64,000 nucleotides of DNA from positions 68,066 through 132,065 of the forward strand of contig JACKEQ010000015.1 of the NCBI GenBank assembly GCA_020632885.1, written 5' to 3'. This document shows positions 57,145-64,000 of this stretch, piece after piece. This stretch comes from Alphaproteobacteria bacterium. Its GTDB lineage: Bacteria > Myxococcota_A > UBA796 > GCA-2862545. How positions within the stretch are numbered: the first letter of the stretch is position 1; each line of letters opens with the position of its first letter. Both the position numbers and the translations under genes were made by a program. The notes beneath the pieces are model-generated. The model had not been told where the DNA came from, did not search any database, and saw only the letters and a list, made by a program, of their open reading frames with translations.

Positions 57145-59325
57145 ATGCCCGCGGTACGCCCGACGATCGGAGACGCCTGGGGCGGTCTGGCCGCCATGCT
57201 CGTCGCGCAGCCGGCCGCCATCGCGTTCGGCGTGGTGGTGATCACCGCGGTGGACCCCGCCCTGGCGCCCATGGGTGCCGTGGCGGGTGCCCTCGGAGCG
57301 GCCGTGCTGGGCGTGGTGTCCCCGTGGATCGGCCGGAACGGCGGCATGGTCACGGGACCGTGCGCACCTGCAGCCGCGGTGACTTCGGGACTGGCGGCCA
57401 CGCTGGTGGCGGGGGGCCATCCGGCGGAGCGCGTGCTGCCGCTCCTCGCGCTCATGGCGCTGATGGCCGGTGCGCTGCAGGCCCTCTACGGGCTCGTGGG
57501 GCTGGGCAGGCTCATGAAGTACCTGCCCTACCAGGTGGTGAGCGGGTTCCTGTCGGGTGTCGCGGTGATCATCGCGGCCGGGCAGCTCCCCGTCCTGCTC
57601 GGGCTCCCGAGGTCGGCGGGGCTCCTCGGGGTCCTCGCCCCCGGCCTGTGGCGCTGGCAGGCGCTGGCCGTGGGTGCGACGACCGTGGCTGCGGTGCTGC
57701 TCGCGCCACGGGTGACGACCCGTGTTCCCGCCGCGGTGATCGGGCTCGCCGCGGGGATCGCGGCCTACGCGGGTCTGGCTGCGGGGCTCCCGGAGCTCCG
57801 CGTGCTCGACGGAAACCCCTTCGTCATCGGGTCGCTCGCGGGGGTCCCGGCGCTCGCGTACGTGCAGGGACGCGTGGGGTCCCTGCTCACCCTCGGGCCC
57901 GCGGATCTCGGTCTCGTCGCGGCGTCCGCGGTGACCCTCTCGGCCCTGCTGTCCCTGGACACCCTCAAGACGGCCGTGGTGCTCGACGTGCTCACCCGCG
58001 GGCGCCATGGGTCGAATCGCGAGCTCGTGGCCCAGGGACTGGCGAACATGGCCTCCGCGCTGTTGGGCGGCATCCCTGGCGGGGGCACGATGGGTCCGAC
58101 CCTCGTGAACGCCACGAGCGGCGGGCGGACCCCGTGGTCCGGGTTCTTCGAGGGGGTCCTGGCCCTGGTCGCCTTCGTCGCCCTCACCCCGCTGCTCGCG
58201 TGGATTCCGCTCAGCGCGCTCGCCGGGCTGCTGCTGGTCGTGGCCGCGCGGATGTTCGACTGGAGCACCCTGCGTCTCGTCGGGCACGCCAGCACACGGT
58301 TCGACTTCGTGGTGATCGCGACCGTCGTGGTCGTCGCCGTGCAGGTGGGCCTCATCCAGGCGTCCGTGTTGGGGACGGCGCTCGCGATGCTCGTGTTCGT
58401 GCGCGAGCAGGCGTCCACGCCCGTGGTCCTCGCCCGCCGGGACCTCACGCGCGCGGGCTCGCGGATCCGGCGACCGCGGGCCGCGCGCGAGCTGCTCGAC
58501 GCCCACGGCGACGATGGGGTGGTCGTGGCGCTGGGTGGAAGCCTGTTCTTCGGGACCACCGACCGTCTCTTCGACGAGCTGTCGACCGACCTGGCCGCCC
58601 GTCGCTTCGTGCTGCTCGATCTGCGGCGTGTGGCGGCCATGGACTACACGGCGGGTCGCCTGCTCGGGCAGATGGCCTCGCAGCTCTCCGAGCGGGGCGG
58701 GAGCCTGCTGTTCAGCGGGATGCCGGCACCGGGGTCGCAGGTGGCGGCGTACCTCGAGGAGCTCGGGCTCGTGGGTGCGCGCGGGTCGGTGCCGGTGTTC
58801 GAGCACCAGGACGACGCGCTCGAGTGGATGGAGGACCGCATCCTGGACGCGTGCGGGTACGAGGAGGATCCCCACGGTCCGCCCCTCCCGTTCGAGGCCC
58901 TGCGTCCTGTGCGGGACCTCTCCCCCGAGGCCCGGGAGGCGCTCGCCGGGATCGCACGTCAGGTGCACCTGGACGCGGGTGAGGTCGTGTTCACTCGCAA
59001 GGAGCCCGGCCAGACGCTCTACCTCGTGGCCTCGGGCGCGGTGGACCTCGAGCTCCCGCTGAAGGCGGGGGGAGCCCACCACCTCGCGACGATCAGCCGC
59101 GACGACGTCTTCGGCGAGATGGGCTTCCTGGAGGGCAGGACGCGCACGGCGGACGCGCGGGCACGACGGGACAGCGTGGTGTACGCGCTGGAGCGCCACG
59201 CCTTCGACGCGTTGGCCCATCGCGTGCCGGAGGTCGCCGAGGTGGTGTTCGCGCACCTGGCCACCGAGGTGAGCCACCGCCTCCGACGGGCCGACAAGGA
59301 GCTCCGGGCCCTGGAGGGCCGCTAG
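57145..59325 (+). CDS. SulP family anion transporter with STAS and cyclic-nucleotide-binding domains
   Basis: 726 residues from ATG 57145. Residues about 1-430: 12 or so membrane segments of the SulP family, with the usual first-helix region GGLAAMLVAQPAAIAFG, the conserved LMKYLPYQVVSGF, and PLSALAGLLLVVAARM at the end. Residues about 465-560: STAS domain (VVVALGGSLFFGTTDRLFDEL, LLDLRRVAAMDYTAG). Residues about 600-720: a cyclic-nucleotide-binding fold (GEVVFTRKEPGQTLYLVASGAVDLEL, FGEMGFLEG). SulP proteins move sulfate, bicarbonate or dicarboxylates; the cNMP domain suggests gating by a cyclic nucleotide. The TAG stop is inside a long inverted repeat. Confidence 0.88.
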   Translation: MPAVRPTIGDAWGGLAAMLVAQPAAIAFGVVVITAVDPALAPMGAVAGALGAAVLGVVSPWIGRNGGMVTGPCAPAAAVTSGLAATLVAGGHPAERVLPLLALMALMAGALQALYGLVGLGRLMKYLPYQVVSGFLSGVAVIIAAGQLPVLLGLPRSAGLLGVLAPGLWRWQALAVGATTVAAVLLAPRVTTRVPAAVIGLAAGIAAYAGLAAGLPELRVLDGNPFVIGSLAGVPALAYVQGRVGSLLTLGPADLGLVAASAVTLSALLSLDTLKTAVVLDVLTRGRHGSNRELVAQGLANMASALLGGIPGGGTMGPTLVNATSGGRTPWSGFFEGVLALVAFVALTPLLAWIPLSALAGLLLVVAARMFDWSTLRLVGHASTRFDFVVIATVVVVAVQVGLIQASVLGTALAMLVFVREQASTPVVLARRDLTRAGSRIRRPRAARELLDAHGDDGVVVALGGSLFFGTTDRLFDELSTDLAARRFVLLDLRRVAAMDYTAGRLLGQMASQLSERGGSLLFSGMPAPGSQVAAYLEELGLVGARGSVPVFEHQDDALEWMEDRILDACGYEEDPHGPPLPFEALRPVRDLSPEAREALAGIARQVHLDAGEVVFTRKEPGQTLYLVASGAVDLELPLKAGGAHHLATISRDDVFGEMGFLEGRTRTADARARRDSVVYALERHAFDALAHRVPEVAEVVFAHLATEVSHRLRRADKELRALEGR

Positions 59326-59491
59326 TACCTCTGCCCCGAAGTGACTCGGGGGATACCGTCGCTCCAGGTGCGTGCCGGGCGCGTCCGGGGTTCTCGAGGG
59401 ATGCCGAGCGCATCCGAGAGGTTCTCGGGTGTGTCCGGTGCGTGCCTGGGGCGGTGGAATCCCCCGAGACACGAGAGGGCAGAGGTACTAG
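59322..59491. repeat. 170-base element with 33-base imperfect terminal inverted repeats
   Basis: Left arm 59322-59354 and right arm 59459-59491: CTAGTACCTCTGCCC and CTCGGGGGAT pair perfectly with their reverse complements, with an 8-base mismatched block between. The core holds near-direct repeats TGCGTGCC and GGTTCTCGRG. It lies between convergent genes and includes the SulP stop codon. Could be a bidirectional terminator or a MITE-like insertion. Confidence 0.75.
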
Positions 59492-59494
59492 TAC

Positions 59495-60227
59495 CTAGCG
59501 ACGGCGGGCCAGGCGGGGCCAGTGCCGCTCGAGGGTCGCGGTGACGTCGACCCCGTGGCGCTCTGCGGCCCACGCTGCGGCCCGAACGACGGGCACGGCG
59601 GCCTCGGGCGCGGCCCAGGGGCCTTCGATGAGACGCACGAGCACGGGGTCCACCCGGGAGGGCCCGTCGACACCGGCGGCCCAGAGCATCGTCTTCAGGA
59701 CGTGTCGCCCACCCGTGCTGAACGCGAACGGAGGCTCGGAGGGGAGCAGGTCGGCGAGCCGGTCCCCGAAGGGGCGGAGCGCATCGACGGGAGGCTTGGC
59801 CTGCCGCATCCATCTGGTGGTCGGCTTCCACTTCGCGGACCGGTCGGTGAGCCGCAGGAGCTGGATCCACGGGGCGCGCGGGGCCGCGGACAGGCCCAGG
59901 ATGGCATCGCGGAGGCTCGAGGACAGGCAGTGACGCGGTCGGAGCTTCTCATCGGGGTCCTCCCAGAGGAGGAACGCGATCGTGCCGAGGGTGCGCGTGA
60001 CCTCGGAGGACTGCGGCGTAGAGGGCCTCCACGAGCAGCTGGTGCGCGAGGTCACCGGGACGCCGGGCCCCCATGGCCGCCGTGAGGAGGACGATCGCGG
60101 GTTCGGAGGCGGCGGCGATCGCGTCCTGGTGGCCCTGGAGGGTCGCGGCGCGGGCCTGCATGAAGCCCACGCCCGTCGTGGGGCCGGGCAGGGCGAGGCG
60201 GTCGCGGATCCAGGCTTCGGCTCCCAT
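59495..60227 (-). pseudogene. Frameshifted hypothetical gene
   Basis: An ATG at 60227 opens MGAEAWIRDRLALPG...MQARAATLQGHQDAIAAASEPAIVLLTAAMGARRPGDLAHQLLVEALYAAVL, but this frame stops at 59949. The second frame continues the sequence from near 60010 as VTRTLGTIAFLLWEDPDEKLRPRHCLSSSLRDAILGLSA to the stop at 59495, giving one helical protein of about 243 residues if a single base is corrected. The family is unknown. No homopolymer is obvious at the junction. If real, it is a pseudogene; if an error, it is an intact cytoplasmic protein. The RarA gene is divergent, 36 bases away. Confidence 0.55.
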
Positions 60228-60263
60228 GGTCGTCCCTCCAGGGAGACGAGATAACGTTCCGGC

Positions 60264-61517
60264 ATGGAGAGACCCCTCGCGGACAGGATGCGCCCGGAGC
60301 GCTGGGAGGACGTCGTCGGCCAGCAGCGTTGGCTCGGCGAGGGCGGGCTCCTGCGCGATGCGCTCGAGAAGGGCGAGCTGCTGTCGATGGTGCTCTGGGG
60401 ACCGCCCGGCTGCGGGAAGACCACCCTGGCCCGCGCCATGGCCCGCGCGACCGACGCGCGCTTCGTGCAGATCTCGGCGGTGCTCGACGGGGTCAAGCAG
60501 CTCCGCGAGGTCGTGGAGACCGCCCACCGCGACCGTCTCCACGGTATCCGCACCGTGCTGTTCGTGGACGAGATCCACCGGTGGAACAAGAGCCAGCAGG
60601 ACGCCCTCCTGCCCCATGTGGAGGCGGGCACCCTGGTGCTCGTGGGGGCCACGACCGAGAACCCGAGCTTCGAGCTCAACGCGGCCCTGCGGTCACGGGT
60701 ACAGCTCGTCCGCCTCGAGCCCCTCGGCATGGAGGACGTGCTCGGGCTCCTGCAGAAGGCCGCCACGGACGAGCTGGACGTCGACATCGCTCCCGATGCG
60801 CTCGAGGCCATCGCACGGGCCAGCGGAGGCGACGCCCGACGCGCGCTGGGCGACCTGGAGCGGGTGGCACGGGTGGGCGGCACGTTGGACGTCGCCCGCG
60901 TGGCGGCCCTCCTGCAGCGCTCGGACGTCCGCCACGACCGCTCGGGCGAGGACCACTACAACCTCCTCTCCGCGCTCATCAAGAGCATGCGGGGGTCTGA
61001 CCCCCAGGCGAGCATCTACTGGCTGGCCCGGTTGCTCGCGGGGGGCGAGAAGCCCCGCACCCTCGCGCGACGCCTGGTGATATTCGCCGCGGAGGACGTG
61101 GGAAACGCGGACCCGCGTGCCCTCGGAGTCGCCGTGGACGTGGCGAACGCGGTGGAGATGGTCGGCATGCCGGAGGCGCGCATCCCGCTGGCACAGGCGG
61201 TCACCTGGCTCGCGACGTGCCCGAAGTCCAACCGTGCCTACCTCGCGATCGACAAGGCCCTGGAGGAGGTCCAGCGGTCTGGGGCGCGCGAGGTCCCCCT
61301 GCACCTGCGGAACGCCGCGACACGGGAGATGCGTGGCGAGGGCTACGGCGTGGGGTACGCGTACCCGCACGACCACCCGGACCACATCGTGCGCCAGACG
61401 TACCTGCCGAAGGGCCTGGAGCGGGCGGTGTACTACACGCCCACGCGGCAGGGCGCAGAGAAGGTGATCAGCGAGCGCCTGGCGTGGTGGGAGCGGAAGC
61501 TCGCCGAGCGGGAGTGA
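60264..61517 (+). CDS. rarA: Replication-associated recombination protein A (RarA/MgsA-like)
   Basis: 417 residues from ATG 60264. AAA+ core: Walker A GPPGCGKTT, Walker B VLFVDEIHRWNKSQQDALLPHVE, sensor 1 VGATTENPSFELN, followed by the arginine-finger region LRSRV. The C-terminal part GGEKPRTLARRLVIFAAEDVGNADPRAL and NAATREMRGEGYGVGYAYPHDHP is diagnostic of the RarA/MgsA family. RarA acts with SSB and the replisome to unwind duplex ends at stalled forks. Its stop (TGA 61515-61517) abuts the convergent vWA lipoprotein stop. Confidence 0.95.
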   Translation: MERPLADRMRPERWEDVVGQQRWLGEGGLLRDALEKGELLSMVLWGPPGCGKTTLARAMARATDARFVQISAVLDGVKQLREVVETAHRDRLHGIRTVLFVDEIHRWNKSQQDALLPHVEAGTLVLVGATTENPSFELNAALRSRVQLVRLEPLGMEDVLGLLQKAATDELDVDIAPDALEAIARASGGDARRALGDLERVARVGGTLDVARVAALLQRSDVRHDRSGEDHYNLLSALIKSMRGSDPQASIYWLARLLAGGEKPRTLARRLVIFAAEDVGNADPRALGVAVDVANAVEMVGMPEARIPLAQAVTWLATCPKSNRAYLAIDKALEEVQRSGAREVPLHLRNAATREMRGEGYGVGYAYPHDHPDHIVRQTYLPKGLERAVYYTPTRQGAEKVISERLAWWERKLAERE

Positions 61518-62600
61518 TCACTCGCCCCCGTTGGCCCCGTTGCCGGCGTCCTCGCCATCCGTGGCGACCTCGGAGAAGTTCTCGCGGAGGTTGTAGGTGA
61601 CCGTGACCTCCGAGTACGGCTCGGGCTCTGCGTCGAGGAACACGATGCTGTTCCGCGCGGGGTTGTAGACGACCTCGCACGTCTCGTCCTCGATCTCCTC
61701 GCCCGCCATGCACTCGACGAACTGGAAGGTGATGCCCTCGGGGTTCTTCACCACCACCTCGATCGTGTCGACCACCGGGAGGCTCGAGAGGAAGTACTCC
61801 ATCCGCAGCCCGGAGGTCGCCAGGCCCAGCGAGTCGAGCATGGGCGCCCAGTCGAGCGCACAGATGTTGAAGGTCTGCCCGCCGGTGGCCTGCGCGAGGT
61901 TCAGGTACTTGGTGCCGGCGGTGAGGCCGTCCGGGCAGGAGTCCACGTCGAGCGGCGTGACGATGGCGTGGGCATTGGTGCGCTCGGGCGACCACTTGAG
62001 CCCTTCGAACCACTCCAGGAACTCGGGTGCGCTGATCAAACGGGAGACGTCGTCCTCATCGGAGACGAACACGAGCTCGAGCCCCGCCTCCGGACGGTAG
62101 AACCCGACGTTGGTGGGGTCGTCGCCGCGCAGCTCGATGGCCGTGTACACCGCGTCGCGCCCGCGCTCCTCCCAGTTCCCGTCCGCCCCGACGGTCGCCA
62201 TCTGGGCGAAGACGTTGGTGGGGTTCGGGGTCTCCTCGTCGATGTAGCGGTAGCCCTGGGCCGACTGCAGCTTGCCCGCCTGGCTCCCGGTGACCATGTC
62301 CGTGGAGATGACCCCGATGTGGTAGTCGATGCCCGACCCCAGGAAGTAGTTCATGAACTGGGGGAAGTTCTGGGCGAGGTTGGCCTGCTCCTGCTCCATC
62401 GAGCAGGAGTTGTCGACGACGAACAGGACGTCGATGGCGGGCCGGTTGACCTGCAGGATCCGATCGACCTGCACGGGGTTGATCGGCTCGGGCACCTGAC
62501 CGAGGCCGGGCTGGTTCCCGCGCACCACGAGATCGCTCTCGACCTTGCACCCGCTGACGAGCACCGCGAGGAGGATCGACCCCAAAGCTGCCCTGGACAT
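61518..62600 (-). CDS. von Willebrand factor A-type lipoprotein
   Basis: 360 residues from ATG 62600, with GGAAGGTGATC before it. Signal MSRAALGSILLAVLVSGC with lipobox Cys18. The vWA MIDAS starts FVVDNSCSM, followed by the strand-helix pattern and DEDDVSRL. A C-terminal region has EVVVKNPEGITFQFVECM. It is a paralogue of the downstream gene: both contain PINPVQVDRI, NFPQFMNYFLGSG-like and YNPARNSIVFLDAEP-like blocks. Probably a surface adhesion protein using divalent cations. RarA converges at its 3' end. Confidence 0.85.
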   Translation of the reverse strand: MSRAALGSILLAVLVSGCKVESDLVVRGNQPGLGQVPEPINPVQVDRILQVNRPAIDVLFVVDNSCSMEQEQANLAQNFPQFMNYFLGSGIDYHIGVISTDMVTGSQAGKLQSAQGYRYIDEETPNPTNVFAQMATVGADGNWEERGRDAVYTAIELRGDDPTNVGFYRPEAGLELVFVSDEDDVSRLISAPEFLEWFEGLKWSPERTNAHAIVTPLDVDSCPDGLTAGTKYLNLAQATGGQTFNICALDWAPMLDSLGLATSGLRMEYFLSSLPVVDTIEVVVKNPEGITFQFVECMAGEEIEDETCEVVYNPARNSIVFLDAEPEPYSEVTVTYNLRENFSEVATDGEDAGNGANGGE

Positions 62601-62778
62601 GATCACCTTCCCTCCGCGCCATGAACAGTGTAGCCACCAGCCGAAGTGGATCGCTACCCGCACACGATTTCTGACGCTCACACTCTCTGTGGCGTGAGCG
62701 CGCAGAACGGGAAGGGCGATCCCCGAAAACACGAGAGCCCCGCACGAGGCGGGGCTCCCTGGGCGCGAACGGGCTCGA
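62601..62778. other. 178-base region between vWA paralogues
   Basis: Holds the hairpin terminator near 62735-62757 and the upstream region of the 62600 gene, including an AT-richer stretch ACACGATTTCTGACGCTCACACTCTC at about 62661-62687. No gene is supported. Confidence 0.4.
62735..62757 (-). terminator. Rho-independent terminator after vWA lipoprotein gene
   Basis: Perfect 9-base stem GAGCCCCGC (62735-62743) paired with GCGGGGCTC (62749-62757) around a 5-base loop. On the minus strand it follows the stop at 62779 and is followed by TCGTGTTTTC, a short U-rich tract. Confidence 0.75.
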
Positions 62779-63825
62779 TCAGAGCTGCTCGGTGGCCTGG
62801 TAGAGCTCGCGGATGTTGTACTCCGCGTAGATCTCGGAGAAGGGGTCCGGGACGTACTCAAGGAACACGATGCTGTTCCGACCGGGGTTGTACGTCACGT
62901 CGCACTCGGGATCCTCGACCTCTTCGCCCGCCAGACAGCTCGTGAACCGACGCGTGACCTGGTTGCCGTCGATGTCGACCACGACCTTGACCTGGAGCGA
63001 CCAGGGGTCGGTGACCGGGATCTTGGACAGGAAGTACTCACGCTTCAGACCCGACGTCTGGAGACCGAGCTCCTCGAGGAGCGGACCCCAGTTCGTGGAG
63101 CAGAGGTTGAAGATGACGCCGTTGGTCCGGTTCGCGTAGTTGATGTAGAGCTGACCAGGCTCGAAGATCGCGGAGCACTCCTGCCCGGGGATGCCCGTGA
63201 TGGCGTGGGACGTGACCATGTCGTCGGCCCACTTGAGGTTCCGCATCCACTGGTTCCACTCCTGGAGGGAGGGAGACACGCTCTGGTCCTCCTCGTCGGA
63301 GATGAAGACCATGTGGAGGGACGCCTCGTCGCGGTAGAAGCCTTCGTTCCGCGGGAGATCGCGCTTGGTCTGGAGGACCTGGTAGGCGGCCGCGCGACCG
63401 GTCTCCTCGACCGACCCGCCCGTACCGGCGTTGGCCATGCCGCTGAACACGCCGCTGGGGTTGGGCGTGTTCTCGTCGATGTAGTTCTGGTTCTGAGCGC
63501 GACGGAGCTTGCCCGCGATGGTGGGGTTCTCCGTGTCGGTCGTGGTGACGCCGATGTGGTAGTCCAGACCCGAGCCCAGGAAGTAGCTCATGAACTGCGG
63601 GAAGTTCTGGGCCAGGGCGGTCTGCTCCTCGTACATCGAGCACGAGTCGTCCACGATGAACAGGATGTCGACCTGGGGCTGGGCCACCTGGACGATACGG
63701 TCGATCTGGACGGGGTTGATGGCAGCGGGGGGATTCGGCACGACCGGCGGTGGATCGACGTAGCCGATGCCACCCTCGTTCTTGCAGCCCACCAGCGCAA
63801 GAAGCAGAATCATGATTCTGGACAT
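62779..63825 (-). CDS. von Willebrand factor A-type lipoprotein, paralogue
   Basis: 348 residues from ATG 63825, preceded by GGAGG eight bases upstream. Signal MSRIMILLLALVGC with lipobox Cys14. MIDAS start FIVDDSCSM and later FISDEEDQSV. Contains the shared blocks PAAINPVQIDRI, LAQNFPQFMSYFLGSGLDYHIGV, VTRRFTSCLAGEEVEDPECDVTYNPGRNSIVFLEYVP. Two copies side by side on one strand with a terminator between are a clear tandem duplication, but separated enough to be transcribed separately. Likely an outer-membrane lipoprotein with cation-dependent binding. Confidence 0.85.
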   Translation of the reverse strand: MSRIMILLLALVGCKNEGGIGYVDPPPVVPNPPAAINPVQIDRIVQVAQPQVDILFIVDDSCSMYEEQTALAQNFPQFMSYFLGSGLDYHIGVTTTDTENPTIAGKLRRAQNQNYIDENTPNPSGVFSGMANAGTGGSVEETGRAAAYQVLQTKRDLPRNEGFYRDEASLHMVFISDEEDQSVSPSLQEWNQWMRNLKWADDMVTSHAITGIPGQECSAIFEPGQLYINYANRTNGVIFNLCSTNWGPLLEELGLQTSGLKREYFLSKIPVTDPWSLQVKVVVDIDGNQVTRRFTSCLAGEEVEDPECDVTYNPGRNSIVFLEYVPDPFSEIYAEYNIRELYQATEQL

Positions 63826-64000
63826 ATCTGTGCCTCCCTCGGCCCCGCTCAGGCGCAATAAACTACTCGGCTGGCGGCACACCGGCAACACGTGGCTGTC
63901 ACCGGTTCGCCCCGTCAGCCCGAAAGCGGCGTCCATACGTGCTGGAACCCACACCCGGCCGGGCACGACGCGATCCCGTCGGCAGCCGGAGTCGGGCCCG
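63826..64000. other. Window edge, upstream of vWA lipoprotein
   Basis: 175 bases with no gene supported in the window. AATAAACTACTCGG at about 63858-63871 is locally AT-rich and could include the promoter of the minus-strand vWA gene; no consensus is visible. Confidence 0.4.

Noticed and set aside
59322..59491. Complete insertion sequence
   Set aside because: The element is only 170 bases and has no transposase frame, so at most a MITE-like remnant.

Overview
The window is a very GC-rich chromosomal segment (roughly 70 percent by eye) from a bacterium that is almost certainly a member of the Myxococcota. The best markers are a secreted protease ending in a MYXO-CTERM type tail (FVSCGC, hydrophobic stretch, RRRR), two proteins with MopE-like D-rich metal-binding repeats, many lipoproteins with short lipoboxes, three von Willebrand A surface proteins, and Ser/Thr-kinase and ECF sigma signalling. 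Genes are densely packed. Operon partners are very often joined by 4-base ATGA, GTGA or TTGA overlaps, which fixed many start codons here. I saw no tRNA, rRNA, CRISPR array, transposase or phage genes.

Layout. 1-6.6 kb: nitroreductase end, serine-hydrolase lipoprotein, MYXO-CTERM trypsin-like protease, a PhoD/DUF2797/small-protein operon. 6.6-10 kb: outer-envelope protein, ECF sigma factor, TPR membrane protein, MopE/vWA lipoprotein. 10-17.7 kb: AAA ATPase, acetyltransferase, GH31 glycosidase, TIGR02996-like protein, a tandem pair of paralogous membrane proteins, low-molecular-weight phosphatase. 17.7-20 kb: the first of three unusual Clp-like AAA+ proteins. 20-25.2 kb: YD-type protein, small membrane proteins, then the 3' half of a five-gene minus-strand operon (ECF sigma factor, pseudokinase/kinase/WD40 protein, MauG-like di-haem peroxidase, porin-like protein, cupredoxin) spanning 22.3-29.4 kb. 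29.9-36.5 kb: a two-gene operon of very large Clp-like AAA+ proteins with release-factor-like C-termini. 36.5-40.1 kb: TerC, an arginyl-tRNA-protein transferase-like enzyme, an alpha/beta hydrolase and a two-domain RNase H. 40.2-46.3 kb: a frameshifted protease, duplicated lipoproteins, a DUF1554-like/MopE group and secreted proteins. 46.7-54 kb: 2OG oxygenase and ATP-grasp genes, a Tat-type surface protein, sirtuin, ankyrin-like protein. 54-64 kb: a photolyase-renalase fusion, SulP-STAS-cNMP transporter, a broken gene, RarA and two vWA lipoproteins.

The most striking observation is the Clp operon (29.9-36.5 kb). Both proteins have two AAA+ modules of ClpA/ClpC type, a duplicated HicB-like N-terminal region, and a roughly 300-residue tail that lines up with release factor RF2 (helical domain 1, the PCRF domain and the final domain) but lacks the GGQ domain that triggers peptide release. 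This suggests an unfoldase that docks on ribosomes, possibly for stalled-ribosome or nascent-chain quality control. An N-degron type transferase is encoded 0.9 kb away on the other strand. This reading rests on motif comparison by eye and memory, and needs profile or structure searches.

Four loci (21.4-22.2, 40.2-41.4 with two shifts, and 60.0 kb) look frameshifted; one shift sits in a C10 run, so sequencing error is a live alternative.
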